Counted from the first letter of the stretch, positions 1-8,064 are shown. The stretch: 64,000 nt of DNA from Arthrobacter_E sp044748305 (GCF_044748305.1 NZ_JBIVFT010000002.1:186001-250000), one strand, 5' to 3'. Notes: generated by a model from the letters alone, not told the origin. Made by a program: numbers and translations.

Positions 1-224
1 GCGATCAGCACGATCGCCACCACGACGGCGAACAGTACCCAGGAGGCCGCGGTCAGCGCCGGCCTGCCCGAGGTCACCGTGCCGTCGGACGAGGTGCCCG
101 CCGCGCCGTCATTGCGCAGGCGCAGAGCGACCGCGAAGAGGGCCGGAAGCCCGGCTCCGAAGATCAGGCCCGCCAGAAGGACCCGGAAGGTTGCGAGGGC
201 CATGGAGCCCCAGTCGATGTCCAT
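1..224 (-). CDS. Small membrane protein downstream of pit (3' end outside window)
   Basis: An open frame runs off the left edge of the window. It begins at an ATG preceded by AAGGAG at a good distance, 17 bases after the stop of the phosphate permease, so the two are probably co-transcribed. The 74 visible residues show an N-terminal hydrophobic helix (about residues 9-32), a polar Gly/Ser/Thr-rich stretch and the start of a second hydrophobic helix. I do not recognise a named domain. Small two-helix membrane proteins directly behind pit are common in actinobacteria, and a role alongside phosphate uptake is inference only. Confidence 0.7.
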   Translation of the reverse strand, partial: MDIDWGSMALATFRVLLAGLIFGAGLPALFAVALRLRNDGAAGTSSDGTVTSGRPALTAASWVLFAVVVAIVLI

Positions 225-241
225 GGAGTTTCTCCTTCGGT

Positions 242-1429
242 TCAGGCCGCAGCCGGGGTGGAGGGTGCCGGGGCGGGTTCCCACTCGGCGTTGACATTCT
301 GGTGGTCCACCCGCTGCCGCCGGCTGCGCAGGTACATGTAGCCGGACAGGAGGATCAGGACCGCGAAAATGGTCAGTGCGCCTCCCAGCCCGCCGATCAG
401 CTGAGAGACGAGGAAGCAGAGACCACCGACGACGGCGGCCGCCGGCAGGGTGATGACCCACGCTGCCGCCATGCGCAGGGCCACGTTCCAACGGACCTGC
501 GCGCCGGGCTTGCCGACGCCGGAGCCGAGAATGGAGCCCGTGGCCACATGAGTGGTCGAAAGGGCCATCCCGAAGAAGCTCGACGTGAGGATGATGGCGG
601 CCGAGGACGCCTCAGCCGCCATGCCCTGCGGCGACTCGATCTCCACGAGTCCCTTTCCCAGGGTGCGGATGATCCGCCAGCCCCCGAGATAGGTGCCCAG
701 GGCGATCGCCAGGGCGCAGACGAAGATGATCCACACCGGAAGTCCGCTGTTCGTGATGTCGGAAGCGTTCAGGGAGCCGTGCGCGATCAGTGCCAGGGCG
801 ATGACGCCCATGGTCTTCTGCGCATCTCCCGTGCCATGGGCCAGGGAGACGAGGGACGCGGTACCGATCTGGCCCCAGCGGAATCCCGCCTCCTGACGCT
901 CGTGGCTGACCTTGCGGGTGATGCGGTAGACCAGGAACGTTCCGACGGCGGCCACGAGTCCCGCGATGACCGGCGAAAGAACGGCGGGGACGAGGATCTT
1001 GCCGATGATGCCCGGCCAGTTGACGGTTGCGGCACCGGCGATGCCCGCGCCGATCAGCCCTCCGAACAAGGCGTGCGAGGAACTGCTGGGAAGCCCGAGC
1101 AGCCAGGTCAACAGATTCCAGAGGATCCCGCCGATCAGCCCGGCGAAGATGATCAGCATCGCCTTCTCCGCGTCCAGGCCCGGCACCAGGGCACCGGTGC
1201 CTGTCTGGATCTTCAGCACGTCTTTGGTGATGGTCGCGGCGACCTCGACTGAGAGGAAGGCCCCTACAAGGTTCAGCACGGCAGAAAGAAGGACGGCGGC
1301 CTTCGGTTTCAGCGCACCGGTGGCGATCGAGGTCGCCATGGCGTTGCCGGTGTCATGGAAACCGTTGGTGAAATCGAAGGCGACTGCGGTGATGATCACC
1401 AGCAGGAGAATGAGGAACTCGGCGTTCAT
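242..1429 (-). CDS. pit: Low-affinity inorganic phosphate transporter, Pit family
   Basis: This is an integral membrane phosphate:H+ (metal-phosphate) symporter of about 395 residues. It carries the N-terminal PiT signature around residues 16-27 (FDFTNGFHDTGN) and the related internal repeat GTGDAQKTMG, as expected for the inverted-duplicated PHO-4 fold. Around ten hydrophobic segments are visible. The chosen ATG gives the usual N-terminus (MNAEFLILLLV); an in-frame extension of 20 residues upstream lacks hydrophobic or conserved character. No phoU-like gene precedes it here. The downstream partner is the small membrane protein at the window edge. Confidence 0.93.
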   Translation of the reverse strand: MNAEFLILLLVIITAVAFDFTNGFHDTGNAMATSIATGALKPKAAVLLSAVLNLVGAFLSVEVAATITKDVLKIQTGTGALVPGLDAEKAMLIIFAGLIGGILWNLLTWLLGLPSSSSHALFGGLIGAGIAGAATVNWPGIIGKILVPAVLSPVIAGLVAAVGTFLVYRITRKVSHERQEAGFRWGQIGTASLVSLAHGTGDAQKTMGVIALALIAHGSLNASDITNSGLPVWIIFVCALAIALGTYLGGWRIIRTLGKGLVEIESPQGMAAEASSAAIILTSSFFGMALSTTHVATGSILGSGVGKPGAQVRWNVALRMAAAWVITLPAAAVVGGLCFLVSQLIGGLGGALTIFAVLILLSGYMYLRSRRQRVDHQNVNAEWEPAPAPSTPAAA

Positions 1430-1444
1430 GCCGTCAGTGTGGCA

Positions 1445-1480
1445 GTGCGGCCCGGTGCCCGGAAGGGCTCCGGGCCGCAC
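1445..1480 (-). terminator. Intrinsic terminator-like hairpin behind the DUF6230 operon
   Basis: The arms GTGCGGCCCGG and CCGGGCCGCAC are perfect 11-base complements with a 14-base loop. They lie between the stop of the secreted Pro-rich protein and the start of pit. No T-run follows, as is usual in high-GC actinobacteria. Confidence 0.55.
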
Positions 1481-1563
1481 ATCCCGCATCCCGCGGACTT
1501 CTTCACGCAGTGTTCATCCCGGGGACGGATTGTGTCGTCGTCCGGGCTCTCCGATGACGCGGT

Positions 1564-2427
1564 TCAGGAACCGACGATCCGCTGATTCGTGTTGGTGTAG
1601 CTGATCGAATCGGCGATGCTCCCCACCAGGCCCATGGTCACGCGCAGCAGGCCCGGCTTGACGTCGTCCAGCGGCGGCGGTGTGTCCGTGCCGAGGGTGA
1701 GAGCCTTCCCGCTGGATGTCGTGGCCGTGACCGAGCCGAGGTAGACGCTCACGTGTCCTTTGAGGGTCATCGAATCCGCGGTGGTGACCAGCCCGGGGCC
1801 TCCCGGAGGCCGCACGGTGAGCGAGAACCCGGTGATCGTGATCGAGTCGGCCGTGATCTTCAGAGCCCGGACCGTGCTTCCGTCGATCGTGGGAACGCTC
1901 ACGATCCCGATCGAACTGAGCCCGGTGAAGGAGAGTCCCTGCGAGCCCATCGACGCCGGGGTCTTGGTGAAGATCGGTGCGCCGTTCTCACGCTGAGCCT
2001 GCACTGGGGCGGTGCTGCTCGGCGAGGGGTTCGGAGTGGCTTTCGGGGAGGACGAGGAGCCGGGAGTTGGACTGGCGGCCGTGCCCGGAGCGGGGTCGCC
2101 GCCCGTGGCGCCGGTGCCCGGCGATGACCCTCCGGAGGTGCCGCCCGTGGTTCCTCCCGTGGGAACGGGAGCCGTACTCGGTGCGCCGCCGGATCCAGGG
2201 TTCCCGGGGGCGGGCTTTCCAGGAGTGGGGCTGCTCGGCACGGGGGTGCCGGGTGCCGGACTGCTGGGTGCCGGACTGCTGGGCGCTGGGGAGGGGCAGT
2301 ACAACAGGGGGATGCACCACGACGCCGGCTGGCTCTGCGGTGCCTGGGCGGCACCGAGCATCAGGGGGCTCAGTGCCAGCAGCCCCGCCACGACGGCGGC
2401 ACCCGCCACACGAGGGCGTGCCGTCAT
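1564..2427 (-). CDS. Secreted proline-rich protein of the DUF6230/DUF6114 operon
   Basis: The product is 287 residues with a clear Sec signal (Arg-containing N-terminus, hydrophobic core, cleavage near GAAQA at about residue 29). A Pro/Ser/Gly/Thr-rich linker spans about residues 40-140, and a beta-rich C-terminal domain contains repeated 'DSITI/DSMTL' motifs. These resemble the D-S-x-[ST]-[IL] strands of the DUF6230 protein two genes upstream, so the two may be paralogous exported proteins. It is translationally coupled to the DUF6114 gene by an ATGA overlap. The linker suggests it spans cell-wall material. Function is unknown. Confidence 0.75.
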   Translation of the reverse strand: MTARPRVAGAAVVAGLLALSPLMLGAAQAPQSQPASWCIPLLYCPSPAPSSPAPSSPAPGTPVPSSPTPGKPAPGNPGSGGAPSTAPVPTGGTTGGTSGGSSPGTGATGGDPAPGTAASPTPGSSSSPKATPNPSPSSTAPVQAQRENGAPIFTKTPASMGSQGLSFTGLSSIGIVSVPTIDGSTVRALKITADSITITGFSLTVRPPGGPGLVTTADSMTLKGHVSVYLGSVTATTSSGKALTLGTDTPPPLDDVKPGLLRVTMGLVGSIADSISYTNTNQRIVGS

Positions 2428-2915
2428 GGGCTGTCCTCCACTGCGACCCCCGCATTCTTCCGTGCGCCACCCATCCACGCCGTCACCAGGATCCCGCCCA
2501 CGACGGACAGGAGCATGCCGATGAAGAACCCGCCGAGGTTCACGCCGACCAGCGAATACAGACCCACGACGATCGCCAGCACACCGTAGAACACATGGTG
2601 GTCCGGCATGGTCATCGCCAGTACTCCGAGGAGCAGGAGCGCGATCGGGATGATGGTGGCCTGTAAGCCCTCGATACCGAGCTGGACGTGAAGGTGGCCG
2701 ATGTCGAGCTGACCGGAGAAGAACATCTCGATGCCACTGACGGCCACCATGGCGGACCCGATGAAGGGCCGTCCCTTGCTCCAGGCGCGGAATCCCTGGA
2801 CCTCAGCAGGAGCCTTCGCGCTCTCCACGGCGGCCGGGACATCCCGCCGCTCGCGGCGTGACATGCCCGTCACCATTCCGTCGTCGGCCATCGCCGCATC
2901 GCCGTTCAGAAGCAT
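2424..2915 (-). CDS. DUF6114 membrane protein
   Basis: About 163 residues if the first ATG, inside the end of the upstream gene, is used. Starts at 2891 or 2876 are also possible, and no Shine-Dalgarno decides between them. A polar N-terminus (about 45 residues) is followed by four hydrophobic segments with short turns, matching DUF6114 proteins that accompany DUF6230 in Streptomyces and relatives. The conserved region begins near 'GFRAWSKGRPFIGSAMV'. It sits between the two exported proteins with overlaps on both sides, which suggests a joint envelope complex. The biochemical role is unknown. Confidence 0.8.
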   Translation of the reverse strand: MLLNGDAAMADDGMVTGMSRRERRDVPAAVESAKAPAEVQGFRAWSKGRPFIGSAMVAVSGIEMFFSGQLDIGHLHVQLGIEGLQATIIPIALLLLGVLAMTMPDHHVFYGVLAIVVGLYSLVGVNLGGFFIGMLLSVVGGILVTAWMGGARKNAGVAVEDSP

Positions 2916-3520
2916 CCCTTGGATCCGTCCGTCAGCTGCAGGCTCATCCCCGTGAGGGTGAACACCGAGGCCTGCGTACTCCAGGCCGTCTGCTGCAGGC
3001 CCTTGATGGAGATGGTGTCGGAGTCCTGGGCGAAATCGCCCGCCGTGCCCTTCGCCGATGTGTTGACGGTCGAGGCGTCGACGCCGATGCGGATCTTGCC
3101 GAAGGTCGCGTCACCCTTGAGTCCGGTCATGCCGATCTGGAGGTCGGAAGCGCTCGCAGGGTTCCCTCCCCCGCCGGCCTTGATCAGGACGCCGACCTTA
3201 CCGAGGGGGGTATCGGTGGTGACGGCCTGGCACAGATCGCTCAGGGTGGCGCTCTTGATGTTGGCGATGGCGACTGTGTGATTCTTGCCTTCGGTGTCCT
3301 TGGCGACGCCTGCGTACTGGGAGAAGCCGGTGCCTTCGAGCTGCGAGGCGCCGATCTGGAACTGGCTTCCCGAGACGGCGAACGACACGGGCACGGCACC
3401 CTGGGCGATACCTCCCATGAGGACCGTCGCGGCCAGGGCGGCCGGAACTGCGACGAGTGTGATGCGACCGGCGTGCGAGGAACCGATTCTGCGGAGACGC
3501 TCAGACCTGGGGAACTTCAT
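2906..3520 (-). CDS. DUF6230 exported protein
   Basis: This 204-residue protein starts at an ATG preceded by a perfect AGGAGG seven bases upstream. It has a basic N-terminus and a hydrophobic segment (about residues 18-40, ending VLMGGIAQGAVPVSFAVSG), then a compact soluble domain with 'AVSGSQFQIGASQLEGTGFSQY', matching the DUF6230 family. A short 'DLCQAV' Cys and a C-terminal Cys could form a disulfide outside the membrane. It is the first gene of a three-gene operon with a DUF6114 membrane protein and is controlled by the divergent TetR gene. Function of the family is not established. Confidence 0.82.
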   Translation of the reverse strand: MKFPRSERLRRIGSSHAGRITLVAVPAALAATVLMGGIAQGAVPVSFAVSGSQFQIGASQLEGTGFSQYAGVAKDTEGKNHTVAIANIKSATLSDLCQAVTTDTPLGKVGVLIKAGGGGNPASASDLQIGMTGLKGDATFGKIRIGVDASTVNTSAKGTAGDFAQDSDTISIKGLQQTAWSTQASVFTLTGMSLQLTDGSKGCF

Positions 3521-3569
3521 CGAACCTCCTGAAAAGGGCGCCGACACCTTCGACGACGCGTACTTCTGA

Positions 3570-3598
3570 AGATAACCACCTTGTTGACTAGGAGTCAA
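3570..3598 (-). promoter_or_regulatory. Promoter of the DUF6230 operon with overlapping palindromic operator
   Basis: On the minus strand there is a -35 TTGACT, a 17-base spacer and a -10 TTATCT. The -35 and first half of the spacer form a perfect inverted repeat TTGACT-N3-AGTCAA (3584-3598). It lies between the divergent tetR and DUF6230 genes, so the TetR protein probably blocks RNA polymerase here. Confidence 0.7.
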
Positions 3599-3640
3599 TA
3601 GAGTGTCCGGGCACACCGCCACAGTCAGTAGACTCATCTC

Positions 3641-4240
3641 GTGCCCGAATTACAGCGCGCCCGCCTGAGTCCTGAGGAACGCAGGGCCCAGCTCATCGCC
3701 ACCGGAGTGAACTTCCTGGCGGACCACTCGCTCGACGAGCTGACCATGGATGAACTCGCCCGCCGGGCAGGGGTCTCCCGTCCTCTGCTGTTCCACTATT
3801 TCGAGACGCGCCAGGGCATGCAGCTGGCCGTGGTCATCAAAGCCAGGGACAGTCTTCTCGTCTTCACCGAGCCCAGGCTCGAGCTGCCACCCAGGGAGCG
3901 GATCCAGGACACCCTGCTCCGCATCACCCAGTTCGTCCAGCAGCACCGCGGCACCTTCTACTCACTGGTCCGCGGCATCGCCAGCGGAGACCCCGCGGTG
4001 CGCAAGGTCGTGGACGAGTCCAGGGAGTTGAACGCCGAACGCCTGCGCGACGCCCTGGTCGAGCTCGACCTCCCGGATACGCCCATGCTGCGCGTGGCCC
4101 TGCGTTCCTGGGTCGCCTTCGCCGAGGAGACGCTCATCAGCCTCGCGATCGACCGCGACACCCCGGCCGACGACGTCGTGCGCTTCCTCGAGGCCGCCCT
4201 GCGCGGCATGGTGAGTGCCACGCGGGAGCTGAACGCCTAG
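3641..4240 (+). CDS. TetR-family repressor, divergent from the DUF6230 operon
   Basis: This 199-residue regulator starts at GTG. The N-terminal helix-turn-helix is clear: 'SLDELTMDELARRAGVSRPL' followed by 'LFHYFETRQGMQLAVV' (about residues 30-65). The all-helical C-terminal ligand domain has no recognisable ligand signature. It faces the DUF6230 operon with about 120 bases between start codons, and a perfect inverted repeat overlaps the -35 of that operon. Autoregulation is likely because its own start lies about 40 bases from the operator. Ligand unknown. Confidence 0.9.
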   Translation: MPELQRARLSPEERRAQLIATGVNFLADHSLDELTMDELARRAGVSRPLLFHYFETRQGMQLAVVIKARDSLLVFTEPRLELPPRERIQDTLLRITQFVQQHRGTFYSLVRGIASGDPAVRKVVDESRELNAERLRDALVELDLPDTPMLRVALRSWVAFAEETLISLAIDRDTPADDVVRFLEAALRGMVSATRELNA

Positions 4241-4268
4241 CGCGACACCGAGCGGCTAATGTGACAGG

Positions 4269-5063
4269 GTGCGTATCGGTGCCCTGGAAGTCCAACCCCT
4301 GTTCGACGGACGGGGACGGGAGAATGCCGGCGAGATCATCTCCCGTTTCTCCGTCCCTGACGCCTGGAGATGCCATCCGGAGACGTTCGGCGAGCACGGG
4401 CGGTGGGAGTTCCCCGTAGGCGGGTTCCTCATCCGCAGCGGCGAGCGCGTCATCGTCCTGGATGCAGGAGTGGGCCCCATGGACGATGGTCAGTACAAGG
4501 GTGGCGAGTTCCTGAACCAGCTGAGGAGTCACGGGGTGGCTGCCGACGAGGTCACGGATGTCGTGTTCAGCCACCTGCACTTCGACCATATCGGCTGGGC
4601 GAGCGTGGACGGGACACCGACTTTTCCCCGCGCCACCCACCGGGTCCATGCGGCCGACTGGGAGCACTTCGTGAGCGGCCCCGAGGCGAGGCCCGAGGCC
4701 TCGGACAAGCTCAGGCCCATCGAGGACCAGCTGGAGCTTTTCACAGATGATCACGTACTGGCACCCGGCGTGGATGCCCGCTGGAGCCCCGGCCACACGC
4801 CGGGGTCGACCGTCTTCGTGCTTTCCTCAGGCGGAGAACGGGCGATTCTGCTGGGCGATGCGGCACACTCGGTCGTCCAGCTCGCCGAACGGGACTGGAC
4901 GGTGATCTGGGACGTCGACCCGAAGGCCGCGTCCCGGGTGCGGAACCGTCTCGCGGACGAGGCCGCCGAACGGGGAGATCTGGTCGTGGCCGCGCACTTC
5001 CCCGAGATGCACTTCGGCCGGGTCGTTCTGAGTAACGGTGAGCGCCGCTTCCTCGCCGTCTAG
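4269..5063 (+). CDS. Metallo-beta-lactamase-fold hydrolase
   Basis: This is a 264-residue zinc hydrolase. The canonical HxHxDH motif is present (SHLHFDHIGW, H102, H104, D106, H107), with a second metal His at 'SPGHTPGS' (H176) and the bridging Asp in 'LLGDAAH' (D197). These are all the residues expected for a binuclear site of the quorum-quenching-lactonase/glyoxalase II-like superfamily. The early loop 'WEFPVGGFLIRSGERVIVLDAG' is typical of AHL-lactonase-like MBL proteins. The start is a GTG 28 bases after the tetR stop, so it may be co-transcribed with tetR. Its 3' end overlaps the convergent GNAT gene by 4 bases. Substrate unknown. Confidence 0.85.
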   Translation: MRIGALEVQPLFDGRGRENAGEIISRFSVPDAWRCHPETFGEHGRWEFPVGGFLIRSGERVIVLDAGVGPMDDGQYKGGEFLNQLRSHGVAADEVTDVVFSHLHFDHIGWASVDGTPTFPRATHRVHAADWEHFVSGPEARPEASDKLRPIEDQLELFTDDHVLAPGVDARWSPGHTPGSTVFVLSSGGERAILLGDAAHSVVQLAERDWTVIWDVDPKAASRVRNRLADEAAERGDLVVAAHFPEMHFGRVVLSNGERRFLAV

Positions 5064-5641
5064 GCTCGCCCGCGTTCCGCTGGCCTCCCCCGGCGGACCA
5101 CCGGCCGATCCGGGCTGAGCCGTCCGCACTCGACGAAGCCGGATGTCAGAAACGGCTGGAGCACTCCGGTGAATCTGTTCCTGGTCGCCTGCGGCACCTC
5201 AGGATCGACGGGGTAGGCCTCGAGGGGAACATCATGATCATCCGCCCACTCCGCCGCCCCGGAGATCAAGGCACGCATCACCCCGTTCCTGCGCCATGAC
5301 GACGACACCACGAAGCAGGACAACGTCCACGGGTCGTCGTCCGCGAAGCGGTACGAGCGGTAGCGCGTCGTGAGCCACCGCAGGGAGGATCGCGGGCTCA
5401 ACCGGGCCCAGCCGACGGGTGCACCGTCGGCAAAGGCCAGCAGCCCGGTCGTCCCCTCGGTCACTTGGCGGTGCAGATCATCACGGTTCTCCCCACGGTC
5501 CCTGCGGTGATAGTCCGCGCCGAGAAGCCAGTACTGACACCAGCAACCATTGGAGCCTCCACCGCGGCCGAAAAGCGCCTCCACCGCCGTCCAGTCGTCG
5601 GCAGTGGCCGGACGGACGAGGAGCGATGACGTCTTGTCCAT
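5060..5641 (-). CDS. GNAT-family N-acetyltransferase
   Basis: The product is 193 residues if the ATG giving 'MDKTSSLLVRPATADDW' is used. 'LLVRPATADDW' is the usual first strand of a GNAT fold. The acetyl-CoA pyrophosphate-binding loop appears as 'VSSSWRRNGVMRALISGA', close to the R/Q-x-x-G-x-G/A motif but with N-G-V. 'GCWCQYWLL' is typical of a subgroup of GNAT proteins with a Cys-rich segment. It is convergent with the MBL gene and divergent from the transporter at 5708. Substrate unknown. Confidence 0.8.
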   Translation of the reverse strand: MDKTSSLLVRPATADDWTAVEALFGRGGGSNGCWCQYWLLGADYHRRDRGENRDDLHRQVTEGTTGLLAFADGAPVGWARLSPRSSLRWLTTRYRSYRFADDDPWTLSCFVVSSSWRRNGVMRALISGAAEWADDHDVPLEAYPVDPEVPQATRNRFTGVLQPFLTSGFVECGRLSPDRPVVRRGRPAERGRA

Positions 5642-5707
5642 GATCCCAATCCTGCGCCCGGAACCACCGACTGGGAAGGGACGGCGACATGCCCGTAGCA
5701 TCGGATC

Positions 5708-6865
5708 ATGCGTCTTGCCCTGACCGGTCTCGGTCTGCTTCTTCTCGGCGCCCTCGCCATGGTCACCGGGCTCCTTCCCCCCACGGACGCACTGCAGCTG
5801 GGCGAGCGCGTGCTGCCGGTGCTGGTGTTTGCCGCAGCAATCACCGTCGTGGCCGAGCTCGCGGCCGATGCCGGGGTCTTCACCGCGGTCGCCGGGGTAC
5901 TGGCACGCGTCTCCCGGGGCCGGACGCTGGTTCTGTGGTTGTGTGTGGCCGCCCTGTCCATCCTGAGCACGGCGTTCCTCTCCATCGACACAACTGCCGT
6001 CCTGCTGACACCCGTCGTCGTGCTTCTGGCCCGTCATGCGGGGCTCCGCCCCTTGCCGTTCGCCCTGACCACCGTCTGGCTCGCGAACACGGCGTCGCTA
6101 TGGCTTCCCGTCTCCAACCTGAGCAATCTGCTCGCCGCCCCGAAGCTGAGCCCGTCCGGCGCCGGAGGGTTCCTGAGCCTGTTGTGGGCTCCCGCCCTCG
6201 TGGCCAGCGTGGTCCCTGTTCTTCTCCTCTTCCTGTTCTTCCGCCGAGAGCTCAGCGGGCGGTTCAGACCGGAACAGACCGCGTCACCGTCGGACCGCGT
6301 CCTCTTCTGGAGTTCGGCCGCGACAACGGTGGTCCTGCTGCCACTCCTGACCACTGGGCTGGAGCCATGGATCCCGACGACGGCGGCCGCCGCAGTGCTG
6401 CTGATCGTCTTCGCGATCCGACGGCGACGCTCCCTCAGCTGGCGCCTGTTCCCCGGCTCCCTCATCCTCTTCGTCTGTGGGCTTTTCCTCGTCGTGTCGG
6501 CAGCACATTCACTGGGCCTCGGACGGCTGCTGGGAGGGCTCGGTCACGGTACCGACCTGCCCGCGCTCCTGGCCATGGCCGGCTCCGGGGCCCTCGGTTC
6601 CAACCTCGTGAACAACCTCCCCGCCTATCTGGCGCTCGAACCCGCGGCCGGCACCCCGGTGTCGTTGGCCGCGCTGCTCATCGGCGTCAACGCGGGCCCC
6701 CTCGTGACGCCATGGGCTTCCCTTGCCACCCTGCTCTGGCACTCACGGCTCCAGGCGCTCAATGTCAGGGTGAGCTGGCGTGGCTATCTGACCCTCGGTC
6801 TGGTGGTCACTCCTCTGACCGTGCTGGCGGCGACCTCGGCGCTCTGGCTGTTCGCGGCTCAATAG
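5708..6865 (+). CDS. ArsB/SLC13-like (ion transporter superfamily) membrane transporter
   Basis: This 385-residue protein has about ten hydrophobic helices. The motifs 'LSTAFLSIDTTAVLLTPVVVLLARH' and, in the second half, 'SGALGSNLVNNLPAYLALE' are the paired re-entrant loops of the ion-transporter superfamily (ArsB, citrate, Na+/H+ NhaD). It lacks neighbouring arsR/arsC, so arsenite export is not supported. A dicarboxylate or anion substrate is equally possible. The last bases overlap the convergent trpS gene by 7 bases. Confidence 0.8.
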   Translation: MRLALTGLGLLLLGALAMVTGLLPPTDALQLGERVLPVLVFAAAITVVAELAADAGVFTAVAGVLARVSRGRTLVLWLCVAALSILSTAFLSIDTTAVLLTPVVVLLARHAGLRPLPFALTTVWLANTASLWLPVSNLSNLLAAPKLSPSGAGGFLSLLWAPALVASVVPVLLLFLFFRRELSGRFRPEQTASPSDRVLFWSSAATTVVLLPLLTTGLEPWIPTTAAAAVLLIVFAIRRRRSLSWRLFPGSLILFVCGLFLVVSAAHSLGLGRLLGGLGHGTDLPALLAMAGSGALGSNLVNNLPAYLALEPAAGTPVSLAALLIGVNAGPLVTPWASLATLLWHSRLQALNVRVSWRGYLTLGLVVTPLTVLAATSALWLFAAQ

Positions 6866-7893
6866 ACCATCCCCATGGCGTGCCGGACCTCTTCCAAGGT
6901 CCGTTCCGCAACGGCCCGTGCATGCTCATTGCCCGCTCGCAGTACAGCCGCCGCGTCCAGTGCACTGAGTTCCGCACGCCGTCGCCGATGCCCGGCCAAG
7001 AACTCATTGACCGCCTCGGTGGCGAGCTTCTTCAAGGCACCGCTGCCGGCATCGCCGAGTTCGTCGGCGAGGCTCTGCGGTGTCCGCCCGAGGCACACCG
7101 CAGCCGTCGCGAGCAGTCCGGAAACGCCGGGCCGCCCCTCCGGGTCGTAGCTGATGACCCGTTCATCGTCCGTCCGGGCGCCACGGATCACCGCAGCCGT
7201 CTCATCCGCGCTCATGCCGAGCGAGATGGCGTTTCCGTAACTCTTGGACATCTTGCGCCCATCCAGGCCGGGAAGCTCCGGTGCATCGGTGATGAGCGCC
7301 TCCGGTTCGGGAAAGACCGGCCCGTACCGCTCATTGAAGCGCCGCGCGATGGTCCGGGTGAGCTCCACGTGCGGGAGGTTGTCCTTGCCCACGGGCACCA
7401 GATTCCCTTTGCAGAAGAGGATGTCCGCGGCCTGATGGACCGGATAACTCAGCAGCAGGGCGCTGAGGGCACGGCCGGATGCCGCCAGCTCCGCTTTCAC
7501 CGTCGGGTTCCGGTGCAGCTCGGCCTCGGTGACGAGGCTCAGGAAGGGCAGCATGAGCTGATTCAAGGCAGGAACTGACGAATGCGTGAAAATCGTGGTG
7601 TTCCGGGGATCGAGGCCTGCGGCCAAGTAGTCCAGCACGGCGTGATGAACGTTCTCCCTGACCTGCCCCGCGGTCGCACGGTCGGTGATGACCTGGTAGT
7701 CGGCCAGGATGACGAAAGTCTCGACACCTGCTCGCTGGAGGTGAACGCGCTCTCTGATCGTCCCGAAGTAGTGGCCGAGATGCAGTCGCCCGGTGGGCCG
7801 CTCCCCGGTCAGAACCCTGAACCGGCCGGGGTGTTCGGCGATGTCGGCACGCAAGCCCGGCATACGGAGAGTAGTGGCTTTGAACGAGTCCAT
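6859..7893 (-). CDS. trpS: Tryptophanyl-tRNA synthetase, auxiliary (TrpRS II-like) type
   Basis: A class I aminoacyl-tRNA synthetase of 344 residues that charges tRNA-Trp. The HIGH-type motif is HLGH (residues 38-41) and the KMSKS loop is intact (214-218). The segment 'ILADYQVIT' (63-70) replaces the 'VDQHAIT' of housekeeping enzymes. By eye, Gln67 therefore falls where Bacillus stearothermophilus TrpRS has His43, the residue that contacts indolmycin. This suggests a second, indolmycin-tolerant synthetase rather than the only copy. A tryptophan leader peptide and attenuator lie immediately upstream, matching the regulation described for Streptomyces coelicolor trpS1. It lies behind hmuO on the same strand. 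A second trpS elsewhere in the genome is expected but not visible here. Confidence 0.92.
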   Translation of the reverse strand: MDSFKATTLRMPGLRADIAEHPGRFRVLTGERPTGRLHLGHYFGTIRERVHLQRAGVETFVILADYQVITDRATAGQVRENVHHAVLDYLAAGLDPRNTTIFTHSSVPALNQLMLPFLSLVTEAELHRNPTVKAELAASGRALSALLLSYPVHQAADILFCKGNLVPVGKDNLPHVELTRTIARRFNERYGPVFPEPEALITDAPELPGLDGRKMSKSYGNAISLGMSADETAAVIRGARTDDERVISYDPEGRPGVSGLLATAAVCLGRTPQSLADELGDAGSGALKKLATEAVNEFLAGHRRRRAELSALDAAAVLRAGNEHARAVAERTLEEVRHAMGMVY

Positions 7894-7946
7894 GGATGCT
7901 CCTTGAGGTTGAGGAGCTGCACGGACAACACGCTGCCGCGGGTTTC

Positions 7947-8028
7947 GCGGGCTGCCGTGCAGCCCGCGTGGAAATGCGCGTTCGGGCTGCTAGTGCAGCC
8001 AGGTCCAGGAAGAAGTGCTGAAGCGCAT
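7947..8028 (-). promoter_or_regulatory. Ribosome-mediated transcription attenuator of trpS
   Basis: Minus-strand RNA contains a 12-codon leader with two Trp codons, then mutually exclusive stems. Segment 1 (within the leader end) can form GCTGC-ACTA-GCAGC with segment 2. Segment 2, GCAGCCCG (7983-7990), pairs with segment 3, CGGGCTGC (7959-7966). Segment 3 with its flank also makes a perfect 9-bp, 3-base-loop hairpin with segment 4 (7947-7955 with 7959-7967). Stalling at the Trp codons would free segment 2 to pair with 3 and break the 3:4 terminator. The 3:4 stem has no U-run, which is common in actinobacteria. Confidence 0.8.
7990..8028 (-). CDS. trp leader peptide (attenuator control peptide)
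   Basis: A 12-codon open frame reads MRFSTSSWTWLH followed by TAG. Two Trp codons separated by one residue sit just before the stop, the arrangement expected of a tryptophan-sensing leader. A GAGGAGG sequence lies 13 bases upstream of its ATG; the spacing is long but usable. The frame ends about 95 bases before the trpS start and directly adjoins the alternative stem-loops. No separate promoter is obvious between the hmuO stop and this ATG, so transcription may begin inside the hmuO 3' end. Confidence 0.75.
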   Translation of the reverse strand: MRFSTSSWTWLH

Positions 8029-8064
8029 GCCTTCAGGATATCCTCCTCGGCGCGTGGCCCGGCG

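Noticed and set aside
191..1252. Large plus-strand frame opposite pit
   Set aside because: It is the antisense of a clear Pit permease and consists of charged, low-complexity residues typical of GC-rich shadows.
5708..6865. Arsenite efflux pump ArsB
   Set aside because: The fold matches the ion-transporter superfamily, but no ars genes are near and the residues specific to ArsB cannot be verified by eye.
7894..8064. A T-box riboswitch upstream of trpS
   Set aside because: No T-box sequence or specifier hairpin is visible. The leader peptide with Trp codons and alternative stems explains the region better.
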